A stretch of DNA of 64,000 bases from Loripinus fragilis. Its lineage: Eukaryota > Mollusca > Bivalvia > Lucinida > Lucinidae. Positions 34,841-46,075 of the stretch are shown here, in pieces. The notes under the pieces are model-generated. The model was given only the letters and a program-made list of their open reading frames with translations. It searched no databases and was not told the origin of the DNA. How positions within the stretch are numbered: position 1 is the stretch's first letter; every line of letters starts with the position of its first letter. A program made the translations under genes and the position numbers. The stretch spans positions 90,739,779 to 90,803,778 of the forward strand of contig OZ026525.1 of NCBI GenBank assembly GCA_964019695.1, written 5' to 3'.

Positions 34841-35427
34841 AAAATTCTCAAAAGATTCTCAATCCAAAATTAACAGACTAGTGTTTGTTGCTGTATCTAC
34901 ATGGACAAAAGCTGGCAAATCTGGAGCATAAACTCCAATTGCAAAGAAACGTTTTATCGCAATGTGGCTCATATAATTGACTAGTGGTGTAGCTATGGTT
35001 TATGTTTCTTATCTAAAATGATACTTATCAGATTCTTATGAATTTTGTATCAAAATCTAACTTTGGGTATGATCTAAATGCCTATATAAAGAGATAATTC
35101 AAGAAATAAATTTTATTACCTTTTAGGAGTTGAATTTACTGGATAGATCCGCGGTCACAAGTAGGTAAAAGGTAGTGAGGATGATTTGGACCTAATACCT
35201 CGTCAAAATGTTATGATTTTGTACCGAAATCTAACGGTTGCTATAATCATAATGTTGATGTAAAGAAAATTGTAGAGAAATTCCATCTTCAAGCTGTCTG
35301 GACCTGGAACAGGCCCGACTAAAGTCGGTCATATTTGGATCCAAACCATGCTTGATTACTCTAGCATGCTAGATTACTCTAGCATGGGAAGGGGTGATAA
35401 AATAATCCTACTTAAGAAAAAAAAACC
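34841..35427. other. No gene seen
   Basis: AT-rich. A short duplication CTAGCATGCTAGATTACTCT lies near 35360. The poly-A just before 35428 marks the next element. Confidence 0.4.
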
Positions 35428-35989
35428 TTCAAGCCCCGTTCTCACTGTGCCGATGTGGCCACGGTACACCCCGATGCAGGACAGCCGGTATACCGTGATG
35501 CACCGGGACACATTTCATAAAAAATAAATTCCGTTCTAACCTTACCGACGTTACCCCGGTATACCCCCAATTCTAAAGAAAGCAAGACGCTGGTTAATTC
35601 CCGGTTCACCACGGAGCACTTACGGTGCATTACGGTGGAGCCACGGTTCATGCTGGTTTACCCCGGTGTTACCCAGGTTGTTTACGGTGATGTCCCGGTA
35701 ACTGCCGGTTTGCGCCACGGTTACATGCCGGTAGCGCCACGGTTGCATCCCGTTGATACTCTACGCTAAAAAAACCAGGATAAAAAACGTGGAGTAACAT
35801 AAGTTGACTTCTGTCTCTATCGCATATTAATTATGTCTTAAAAGAAAAAAAAAACATCGAACAGACACTAATTGGACTGCACAGCCACATATGGTAGATG
35901 GAGACTTGAAAATTCAGATTAAGTTACGAGAGGAATCATGATCTATGTAACGAAAACAAATGGTTTGTAACCTCGCAACTCATTTGCAT

Positions 35990-36222
35990 GGCCCCGAGGT
36001 TATAAAACTGTTTTCATGCTCAACTCAACTGAGCATGAAATTTCAACTGCTCGTAAAACTAAAATACCGGCAAATAAATAAGTTTCTTGCGTTAAGTCTC
36101 TCAGGTGTTGTAAAATGTTAAAATGCCATCAATTGTTGGCATTTTAACATTTATGAGCACGATCATTTTCATGCTCAGCTGAGTTGAGTATGGAAAAAAA
36201 AATTATAACCTCGGGGCCTGTT
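35990..36222. mobile_element. Nested foldback MITE with inner palindrome
   Basis: The left arm GGCCCCGAGGTTATAAAACT ... TCAACTCAACTGAGCATGAA is mirrored by CATGCTCAGCTGAGTTGAGT ... TTATAACCTCGGGGCC. A second perfect palindrome sits at its centre, TGTTAAAATGCCA and TGGCATTTTAACA (about 36116-36150). Confidence 0.8.
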
Positions 36223-36528
36223 TTCTAACGACGAGGTTTATATGTTGGTGTTCCTTAAAGTTAAGGAAGACTTAATTTAAGTATTGATATTACAGCATGT
36301 TACATTAAATGCTTAACAAATTGCCAGGGCCGATGCAGTACTTGTGGTCAAAGGTATCATTGTGATCTATAGAAAAAAAGAAACTATTTTGATTTTAATC
36401 AGTTTGAAAACGTTGTTTTTCGCATCCAGAAAAATCAATATTTAACATAAGCCTTCCTTATTTTTTAGGGTGTATTGTAATTCTTGGCCAAGATTGTCTT
36501 GCTTTTTAGTAAAAATATATAAACACTA

Positions 36529-36750
36529 TGAGCCGCGGCATGTTATTTCCAACCGTGTGGTATTTTGAGAAGTGAAGACTAAGACAAGCCTGTACAGTCC
36601 CCATATAAGCTAAGAAATTCTAAATGTTGCTCGGTCAGTAGCTTACAGTCAAATAATAATCAAGCGACTAGCAAAGGCTCTGACCAGACTGCGCCTAGGC
36701 GCAGGCTGATCTGAAGTTTTGCTGTTGGCACATACCACACTGTTGAAAAG
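36529..36750. mobile_element. MITE family A, copy 6 (degraded right end)
   Basis: Starts TGAGCCGCGGCATGTTATTT and carries GATCTGAAGTTTTGCTGTTG near the right. The right inverted end decays after CACACTGTTGAAAAG. Confidence 0.65.
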
Positions 36751-37105
36751 TAAGGCATCCTGGGGGTCTTCATCGCGCACGGTCTATCACGATGGAGACA
36801 AGGATGTTCCCGGAATGCGCTGGTATCGCCCCGACGCCGTCCCGGTGGAGATGCGGTTTCTCCCGGCGTCGTCCCGGTTTACAACGGTATTTGACAGCCT
36901 TCCCAGTTACTCCCGGTGAGTCCCGATTGTTTTAAACATTTTAAAACAACCGGGGACATGAGTCGGTTCCACACGGTTCATCCTGGATCTCCAAGGTTAT
37001 CCACGATGCCACCACGATTTTGACACGGTTCATTACGGTTCATCCCGCATCATCAAACTGGGATGAACCGGCACCTTAAACTGGGACAGTGAGAACGGGG
37101 CTTCA

Positions 37106-37934
37106 GTTTGCAAAAATGATATCTTTAATGACGTGCAGAATGGCGTTTTATTTTGGTTTCAGGAAGGAATACAGAATAGAAAATATATGTATCTAGATAC
37201 GAGGTAGAGTGAAATATGATATCGAGACGGCTCTTTTGAGTACACTGGTTTCAATGTTTAACACATAGTTTCATGCCCAATTCAGTTCAGCTGCAAATCA
37301 TGTTAGAGGATTAAAACGTCTTGCTGTAAAACGTTTGTTCGGTATATCTATTCTAAATAGCGTTGATGGGCAGGATAAATTTCGTGCTCAGTCATAGGGC
37401 ATGACAAATGTTTTGTAATCTTGGTGCCTGAACAGAGCTTTTAATTAAAAGTGGGAAGTGAGAAAGATTGTTTTCAGAGTTACCTGACACGTACAAGTTT
37501 TGCGTGAGAAGCCCTGTTTTTTGGGGTATCCAACAAACCAAACAAAATGCGCGAAATTACCAAACGGCAAAGATTGTATTGTTTCCCTTTGACATTAAAC
37601 GTGTAACACGACACCAATTAATGCTTAAATTCACGGTCAGTTAAGCAAGGTTTGGGGATTACCCACCCGTAAATCATTTAAACTAACAGAAATTTCCCAC
37701 ACAATTTCAGATATTAACCCAAATAAGCCTGGCTCCTTTTCATGCAACATATGCAAATAGTGCACACCTAGTCCCTCAGAGTCTCTTGCTGTTCGCCAAA
37801 AGAAAATGCTTTTAAAGTTTGATTAAAAACGAAAAATACAACCCAACAATCTTTAAATCAGAATTGTGTTGCTCTAAATAATGAGTGGGAAATTCCATTT
37901 GTCTCAAATGGTTTAATATAGTAAACTGTTTTAG
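37106..37934. other. No exon identified
   Basis: AT-rich, no repeat recognised. If the exons at 37935-38411 are real, this would be intron of that gene. I cannot find an upstream exon with good splice sites. Confidence 0.35.
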
Positions 37935-38411
37935 ATTTGATCCTTCCCTGTCAAAAGTGAATTCAGATCAGGCGGGCATAATATCCGGGATGGAACAAAA
38001 ATCCACTGTGACAGTGTCCCACGAGTGCAAAAGCCCACTGGATTCAGAAATTGGCTCAAATCTATTAGAAACTGTTAATCTTAATCAGACTGCTCACTCA
38101 GGGTAAGTTGCACCTGTAATGTGTTTTCATTGAAAAAATTGTTACTTGTGTTTATGTTGTGACAATCAACTTAATTTGAGTGTTAAAAGAGAAAATTAGT
38201 TTTCACTTTGGGTCAAACAATCTATTATAATTGGAAAACAGAAGTCTAATTAAATAAAATGTCCTTTGATCTGGTAATGACAATAAAATACATATATTTC
38301 AGAAGCACTATTGAAGTGTCAACCATTTTGTCAAGTCCACATTATGTTGGGCCTTATCCGGGTCCTAAAAGTTTGCAGACGTTACCAACAGACGACACCA
38401 AAAGGCCATGA
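37935..38411 (+). CDS. Candidate two-exon 3' end of an unassigned gene
   Basis: Exon 1 is 37935-38102: preceded by an acceptor-like AAACTGTTTTAG and followed by a consensus donor, CAGG with GTAAGT at 38103. Exon 2 is 38303-38411: preceded by CATATATTTCAG. Exon 1 ends two bases into a codon and exon 2 completes it, and the joined frame stays open to a TGA at 38409-38411. Exon 1 reads DQAGIISGMEQKS and later NLLETVNLNQTAHSG; exon 2 reads VSTILSSPHYVGPYPGPK and ends KRP. No family is recognised. The matching phase and good splice signals are the evidence. Transcript start and upstream exons are not seen, and no clear AATAAA follows. Confidence 0.4.
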
Positions 38412-38642
38412 GTTCAGTCAGAAGAATTGATATCCATTAAGTTATTTTAACTCATATTATTAAGTTATTTTTTTCTATAAAAGAAATCTTTGTATTTTAA
38501 TAAGATATAAACCGAATCAGTTATATTGAACTGTGTTCTCTCTCATACGATTCTAATCCACAAAATACGTTTGAGAAGAGAAAAATAACCTTGATCACTT
38601 AAACCCTTTGAAGATTAAAAGAACATTTTTTAATGTAATTCA

Positions 38643-38702
38643 AGTAAGTAAGGGTGCAAAGATCAGGAATCGATACAATAAAGTACCACACCTGACCCAG
38701 GA
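38643..38702 (+). repeat. KDQESIQ dispersed repeat, copy 4 (fragment)
   Basis: Sixty bases from AGTAAGTAAGGGTGCAAAGA through ACACCTGACCCAGGAT, near-identical to the start of copy 2, then an abrupt change to unrelated DNA. Confidence 0.7.
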
Positions 38703-39790
38703 TGTTTATTTAGGAGAAAGAGTTATAATTTTCAAAAATCTATTATATAGCTGTCTAATGAGATATTAATTGCCTTAGCAAACTGTGCAGACTCCGATGA
38801 AATGTCACACATGCATTTCATCTAGGTCATTAAAATGAGTTTAGTATTGTCCTTTTCATTCAAGGAAAAAAGTCGAAGTCGACGTCAATTTTGAATAATA
38901 CAAGGTTTTGATTTTTGTTATTAAAATCCAATACTAATCATATATGAACAGAAATGTGAATAAAAACGAAATTATTATTTTAAGCCACTGCAGCTTTAAT
39001 TTCTCTGATAAACGTCACCATTCACGCCCAGGTGACCAGTCGAGCTTAAATTCACGGAGAAACTTGGAGAAATTCCATCAAGAATTATCTCGCTGTTATA
39101 TCTTTTTCGCGCTGTTTCTCTGCAAAAATAGCAAATTTACCGTTTACCTGTTGCACACAGAAGCGCGAAAAAAGTTCTTTGTTTCTTTACCGGCAGTGTA
39201 CACTGTACATATAATGCTTTGTCATCAAGGATTCTATCAAATTGACTCCAGTAATAATTTGGCCTACCAAATTCTGTATAGTAGAAATAAGCATCAGATA
39301 TATGAGCATTGGTTGTTAAAACTGAGTAAGATCTCATGACTGCACGTTTTAAGCATTTTACTTTTCCATCAAACATTCTGAAAGCACATTGTAAAATATA
39401 TTTTACATTCACTACTTCAGTGTCAAAATGTCTTAATCTGTTTGACATAATTCTGAATGCTAAAGTTTTATTGGTTTATAATAAATTCGTAAGCAGGAAC
39501 TAACCTGTTTCCTTGAAAATATTGTATAACATGAGATCATTGTCATTAAGTAAAACCCATCATTATAATTGAATTTACCCATTTTCAGGGAAATGTTTCC
39601 TTCTATATGAACCTCTCCCTAAAAGGTATTATTGGTTTAGCAAAAAGTTGGTGTGATTAACAGTTTCATTAAATAAACAATGAGAGGTATGCTGAAAATA
39701 AACTAAAATCAATTTAAAAGCTAAACAAGTAATATGTCATCATCTGCATATGCATGTAAATGTCAATATACAATTTGATTTTGAGGCATT
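38703..39790. other. No supported gene; two overlapping frames
   Basis: A 131-codon frame on the plus strand (38944-39339) overlaps a 103-codon frame on the minus strand (39137-39448). Neither has a recognisable motif, splice context or repeat in the window. At most one is real; I would not call either. Confidence 0.3.
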
Positions 39791-42060
39791 ATCTTTAACT
39801 AGAGGACTTTCAGGTCCTGAGGCGCTTACCTGATCTCTTCAATAATGTAAAAAATAAATCAAGGTCAGCTACAGCTTATACTGAAACATATTTTTTTACC
39901 ATATATGAGGGTTGCAGCCATTTTGGTCAAGTGATCAAAGCAATCTAATGAATAATCCATCAGTGATCTCTGTAAAAAAGATGTTTAGATAGGTATGTGG
40001 CAGTCCAAATTAGTGTCCTTGGATAAAAGGTCACAGGTCAGCTTATATCAAACCATGGTCTCATTAGGTTAAACATTTCTAGCAAGTATTATGATATCGG
40101 CTTAAACAGTTATAGAAAAATAACCATTTCAAGATTTTCCCCATATAATTGCAATATGAGTCAAATTTAACCTTGCCATAAAGTAGGTCAAGGTCAACCT
40201 AGATTTATCATTTGCGCTAACCTGGTAGGGCCTACATACACAATGCTACATACCAAGTACCAAGGCCATTGACCTTTTGGTTCTTGAGAGAAAGATATTT
40301 AAAGTTTTCACCATGTATGCGCGTAATGGCCATGTTAGTCATGAGACCAGAACTGTTTGTATAAATTTTGGCTAACCTATATCATAAGGAGTCGTAATAT
40401 GAATTTTGAGTTCAATTGGTCCAGTGGTTTCTGAGAAAACTATGTTTTAATATGTTGATGGGACTCCAATATGAGCGACCTTGGCTGAATGGTCATAGGT
40501 AATCTATGTCTTTTGAAACTTATTTATAGCAGCCAGTGTCTCATAAGATACAAGTATCAAGTGAGAAAAATGACTTCGGCTTCCACAGCATTAAACTAGA
40601 GGACCTGACGGTCTTAAAGCGCTCACCTGATCTCCTCAGTAATGTTAAAATAGGTCAAGATCAACTACAGCTTATATTGAAACATATTTGGTTTTATGGG
40701 GGTTGCCGCCATTTCGGTCATGTGACCTAAAACAATTTCTAATGAAGACTCCATCAAACAGTCCATTGATTTGTGAAGAAAAGATGTTTAGATAGGTATG
40801 TGGCAGTCCAACTGAGTGGCCTTGGATAAAAGGTCAAAGGTCAGCTAGACGTTTGCTACTTATATAAAACCGTTGTCTTATAAGGTTAAACATTTCTTGC
40901 AAGTCTTATGATTTTGGCCTAAACAGTTATATAAAAATGAACATTTCAAGATTTTTCCCTTATAAATGCATTAGGAATCAAATTTGACCTTGCCATAAAG
41001 TAGGTCTAGGTCAACCTAGATTCGTCATCTGTGCAAATCTTGTAGGGCTCACATTCCCAATGCTACATACCAAGTCCAAAGGCCATTAGCCTTTTGGTTT
41101 CAGAGAAGAGGATATTTAAAGGGTTTGTACCATATATGAGCGTGGACATCTTGGTCATGTAACCAGTACAATTGGTATGGATTTTGGCTAACCTATCATA
41201 AGTAGTCTTCGAATGAAATTTTAGTTCAATTGGCCTAGTGGTTTCTGAGGAAACTATGTTTCAATGCGTTGATGGGACTTCAATATGAGCGACCTTGGCT
41301 GAAAAGTAAAAGGTCAACCTTGACCTTTGAAACTTATTTATAGCCATTGTCTCATAAGGTTTGACATATGAAGGGATTATAATGACTTTGGCCTCAACAG
41401 TTTTCAAAAAATCGACTTTTTTTAAAAAAAATCCCATTTAAATGCAAGAGGAGGCAAATTTGACCTTGACGCTTAGTAGATCAAGGTCAACTTAGGATCA
41501 TCATTTGAACAAACTTCATAGGCCCCACATCCTCAATGATATATACCAAGTCCAAAGGTCACCGACCTTCTGGTTCTGGAGAAGAAGATTTTAAAAGGGT
41601 TTTTACCATATATGGGCATGGGGGTCATTTTGGCCATGTGACCAAAATATTTTGTATACATTTTAGCTTACCTAGTATATGGAGTCTTCACGTGAAATTT
41701 GAGTTCAATGGGGCCAATGGTTTGTGAGAAAACTATGTTTTAATATATTGATGGGAGTCCAATATGTGCGACTTAGCTGAAAGGTCAAAGGTCGACCTTG
41801 ACCTTTGGACTTTATTTATAGCCATTGCCTCAAAAGGTTAAAAATATCAAGTGAGATAGTCCGGCAGAATTTGGGCAAATTTAAGAGGACCTGGAACTTG
41901 GTTTTAAACTTGTTTTCTTTATGGATTCTGGTAGTGTATATATTTTCCTTGAAAAATCCGAGTGATGCCACTCTGGCATCATTGAGCATTTCGATATATT
42001 CAAGATGGCGTCCAAGATGGAGGCAAATTATAAGTTAGTAAATTGTGTGATATGGAAAAA
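39791..42060 (+). repeat. Composite ~800-bp tandem repeat (GGTCAAGGTCA type)
   Basis: CTAGAGGACYTKMMGGTC begins units at 39798 and 40596. Each contains AAGGTCAGCTA, TTGACCTTGCCATAAAGTAG, CAATGCTACATACCAAGT, GAGAAGAGGATATTTAAAG-like text, CCATATATGAGCGTGG, CATCTTGGTCATGTGACC and TTGATGGGACTCCAATATGA. From about 41200 a third, shifted unit follows. Sub-blocks recur at 45640, 47330, 54930 (inverted) and 63240. Confidence 0.75.
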
Positions 42061-42490
42061 TGTCTCAAATCCAATTTTTACAATAAATTGTTAGCTGTGA
42101 CGTTGGAATCTAGTTGAAGACACTTAGTTCGTAACAAAAAAATAAAAATAAAATAAGAATTTAGGCAAAATGGCCGCCAAAATGGCAGTTTATTACAAAA
42201 ATATAAGAAAATTTTCCCTGGGCTGGCAAACTCCAGGGATTTGCATGTAAAATGCTGATATTACTGATCCTTGAGTTACAGACATCATCCTTGTAACATC
42301 TCAGTGATGCAGCTAATGCATCACTCAGAATTTGATATATTCAAGATGGCGTCAAGGATGGTAGTTGATAAGTTTTTAAAACCTGTGGGGCCGCACCTAA
42401 CCTGTAGACATGTCTGGTGGATTTGTAACATACCAGAATTCTCGCCTTATGGAGAAGCCCTTTGCAAACACGTGTATCTGAATAAATAAA
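42061..42490. other. Repeat-derived, CAAGATGGCG-rich
   Basis: Two passes of TGATGCNNCTNTGGCATCA, CATTTCGATATATTC and AAGATGGCGTC words (41955-42015 and 42300-42355) indicate a short duplicated block. No gene. Confidence 0.4.
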
Positions 42491-44350
42491 CCCAGCATGC
42501 ATGTCTGATAGAGTTGCACTGAACAAGCAGGCATATCTGAGATTGGCACCGGATCAGCAAACATGTCTTATGTAATGACACCTCTGTTAGAGTAGCACCA
42601 GACTTGTAGCCATCCCTCTTCCGTCTGCACTCAACTAGTCAAAATGTCGATTGAAATGCAAAAGGGACCAGCAGGCAAGGCCTGTAGTGAGGTACCACGC
42701 CAACAGGCATGGCCTATATTGAGGCAACACACCAGAAGACATGACCTACAGTGGGGCACCACACCAGAAGGCATGACCTATAGTGAGGCACCACACCAAC
42801 AGGCATGGCTGATAGTGATGTACCAAACCAAAAGGCATGACCTATAATGATTCACCACACCAGCAGACACGGCTGATAGTGAGACATCATACCAGCAGGT
42901 ATAGCAGATAGAGATAGAGAAGCGTAATGCCAGCAGACATGTAATATTGGGTGACAAAAGGCCAGCAGTTATGCTGATTGAGTGTCCACAGTCCAGCAAG
43001 TATCCATCTTGTAGCAGTACTCAACCAGTAGGCATGTTTGAACAGCAGCGGTGTTTGTAACAGTAGCACTAGTTCAGTAGGCATATACATTGTATGTTGC
43101 AGCTGCAGCTGCAGCGACATCACAGCTCTCTACACGGCATGTATGTTGTATTGACAATGTAGCAGTCCTGACTAATAAAGTTTCACAGTGTTAGTTGGCA
43201 TGTCTGATGGAGGGGCATCAATCAAGTAGCCTTTCTCTTTGATTTTCAATGGACCAGGAGGCATGTTTGATTGAATAGTACCAAGTCCGCAGGCATATCT
43301 GTTGAAGTTTCATTGAATAGCGACCATGTAATGCCACCAGCTCATCATTCTGACATCTTTATCATCACATGTGTTTAATAATATGGTACTGAACCAGCAC
43401 ACATGTCGTTTACTGAGACTCGGGACCAGCAGTCATGCGTTTTAGTTACATCGCACCAGCAATAATGTATGTTACAATTGAACCCAACTAACAGGAATGC
43501 TGGGTACTGTTGCACTGGATCAGCGGGCATGTATGCATGTCTGTTCTACTTTCTCCTGACCAGCTGCCCAGGTATCATTGCTACAGGGTCAGCAGATATA
43601 TTTACCATTACGCATGTTTGATTATATGGCACTGGACCAGCATACATGTCTGAAATCAAGCAGTTATTTCTGTAACAGCTTCACGAGACTAGCAGGCATG
43701 TTGCAGTGCCTATATTGTAAACGTTGCTTTGAACAAACAGGCATGTTTGTTGCAGTTGCATCCGACCACCAGATACGTCGGTTACAATTAAACTCGACCA
43801 GCATGTCTGTTAGTGTTGCATCTACCAGCAGCTATGTTGGAATCAGTTGCAACTGACTTACAAGCACATCTGTAGTTGTGTGGCCGAACCAGCAAGTATA
43901 TATGTTACACTTGCCTCAGACCCGCAGTTATGTCCCTATGCTCGTAACTAACTAACGGGTTGGTAAGAACAATTGCACCCAACCATCTTGCATGTATTTA
44001 ACAGTTGCACCTGACTAGCAGCCATGTCTTTATAAGTTGCATACTATTGGCATGCATGTCTGTTACAGTTTCATCTTATCAGGATCCATGTATATTACAT
44101 TGGCACCCAAACCATTAACCATGTCTGTAACAATTGCACCTGGTCATTGTCCATGTCTTTAACAGTTGCATCTAACAAACAGTCATATCTGTAAACATGT
44201 ACATACAAGCATCCATGCCTGATACACTTGCTCCAGACCAGCATTCATATTTGTTATAGCAATATCCAACCATCTGTGCTGTAGTAATGCTCGTTGCAAT
44301 AGCACCTGGCAAGCAGGCCCATACCAACCAGCAGTCGAGATGGTAACGAA
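42491..44350. repeat. Degenerate ~40-bp minisatellite
   Basis: About 40 loosely related units of the type CCAGCAGGCATGTCTGTTAC followed by AGTTGCACC, with unit length drifting between about 33 and 50 bp. Early units are of a GTGAGGCACCACACCARC type. Frames through it read different repeats on each strand and are not genes. Confidence 0.8.
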
Positions 44351-44769
44351 CATCTGCAGCATGCAGATACCTTACTCAGGGATTGTTTTTGTGCTGATAC
44401 ACTACACTCCATAAGTATTTTTTTTTAAATTTTATCCATCCATCCAGCTGACTTTTTTCCGCATATTGATTCAAAAAAAAAGGTTTGTACTTTGATCAAA
44501 CACTCCATCACGTTTTTTTTTTGTGATGTCGTTGGTTCAGTATACCCTGCCATTTATCACTTCATTTTTTGAAGAAATCTTTTCCCAAAGTAGGAATTAT
44601 TATGAGAATAATATGATATTATGGTATTATCAGATCCGGCCAAAAGTGGTCTGGAAAGTGCATGGTGCATGGATTGATGGATACGATTCTCAGAACAAAG
44701 ACAAAGTCATTACCATTACAAAAAATAAGAGTCTGTTATTTTTTCCTTGCAGTGTATCATAGCAAAAAA
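44351..44769. other. No gene seen
   Basis: AT-rich with T-runs near 44412 and 44515. Frames at 44523-44880 run into the following array. Confidence 0.35.
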
Positions 44770-45500
44770 ACATTTGATCCCCCACCGTGCTATTGGTGCC
44801 ATCTTGGACGTCATCTTAAATATTTTACAACGCTGAAAAACAACAATAACATGCCAGTCAAATTTGCCATATGCAACTGAATGCTATCAGAAAAAAAAAG
44901 TTACTAACTGCGAATTTGATTTCAGGTTGAATTTTGCTTTAAATGGCGGCCATCTTGGACACCATCTTTAATATTTCAACATTGTGAATCAAACCTGTGA
45001 ATGCTTCATTTTAATCGTTTGTATTATTAGGCCTCTAAACATGGATAAAAAAGTCAAAATTGAAATGCTTTATATCGAGTTTTTTAGTCAGATAGGTCTT
45101 AGGAACCTACCTGACGGCCATCTTTGACGCCATCTTTAAATTTCAAACTTCTGAATCAAAACCATGTTCTTATTTGATCGTTCGTATCATTCAGCCTCTA
45201 AGCATCCATAAAAAGCCAACATCAAAGTGTTTTTATCGAGTATGTCGGTCATATAGGTCTTAGAAGCCTAACTAACGGCCATCTTTGACGCCATCTTTAA
45301 TAATTCAACCTTCTGAATCAAAATATTGTTCCATTTAATTGGTTGTAACATTTAGCCTCTGAAACATCCATGAAAAGTCAAAATTAAAATGCTTTTGATA
45401 GAGTATGTTGGTCATATAGGTCTTAGGAGCCTAACTGACGGCCATCTTGGACGCCATCTTGAATATTTCAAAACGCTCAATGATTCCAGAGTGGCATCAG
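44770..45500 (+). repeat. ~160-bp GCCATCTT tandem array
   Basis: Five units anchored on GGCCATCTTKGACGCCATCT at about 44800, 44945, 45115, 45278 and 45438. Each is followed by TTTAAATATTTCAA, a TTCTGAATCAAAA-like word, CCTCTAARCATCCAT and ATAGGTCTTAGGAGCCTAAC. Confidence 0.75.
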
Positions 45501-45639
45501 TTGGATTCATCAATTACAATGCCTCAACAACAAGGACCAACAAAGAAAAAAACTTTAAAATCAAGTTCCAGGTCATTCTGGTTTTCTACCAGACTAAGAA
45601 TAATAACTAAGGTTTTAACTGTTTTCAAAAAATTCAACT

Positions 45640-46075
45640 TTTCAAAAAAATCCCATTTAAATGCATTAGGAAGCAAATTTGACCTTGAGGTTTAGTAGGT
45701 CAAGGTCAGCCTAGGATCATCATTTGAACAAACTTGGTAGGCCCTAAATCCCCAATGCTACATACCAATGCTACACATGAGGTCATCTGCCTTCTGGTTC
45801 TGAAGATGAAGATTTTTAAATGGTTTTTTACCATATATATGTATGGAGGCCATCTTGGTCATGTGACCAGGACCATTTGTACAAATTTTCGTTCCCGCGT
45901 CCTAATGAGTCTCCATATGAAATTTGAGTTTAATTGGCCCAGTGGTTTCAGAGGAGAAGATGTTTGAAAATGTTGACAGACGGACTGACGACGAAGTGAC
46001 TGGTATAGTATAAGCTCACCCATGAGCCTCCGGCTCAGGTGAGCTAAAAGAGGGCCAAGTGGCCCTAAATCGCTC
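45640..46075 (+). repeat. GGTCAAGGTCA-type unit with terminal palindrome
   Basis: One unit like those at 39.8-42 kb, ending in TGTTGACAGACGGACTGACG, then GCTCACCCATGAGCCTCCGG and CTCAGGTGAGCT, the shared terminal module. Confidence 0.7.

Larger units (their letters stand above)
35428..37105. mobile_element. 1.68-kb TIR element, non-autonomous, GC-rich ends
   Basis: The left end AAGCCCCGTTCTCACTGT and the right end ACAGTGAGAACGGGGCTT are perfect inverted repeats. Inside each end lie ~330 bp (35428-35760 and 36765-37105) packed with short CACGGTT, CCCGGT and TACGGTTCATCC words in both orientations, typical of subterminal transposase-binding repeats in hAT-like elements. No transposase frame exists. 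A foldback element (35990-36222) and a family A element (36529-36750) are nested in the AT-rich middle. Superfamily is unassigned. Confidence 0.75.

Noticed and set aside
38944..39448. Overlapping 131- and 103-codon frames on opposite strands
   Set aside because: No motif, splice context or conservation visible. Chance open frames in AT-rich DNA are expected.
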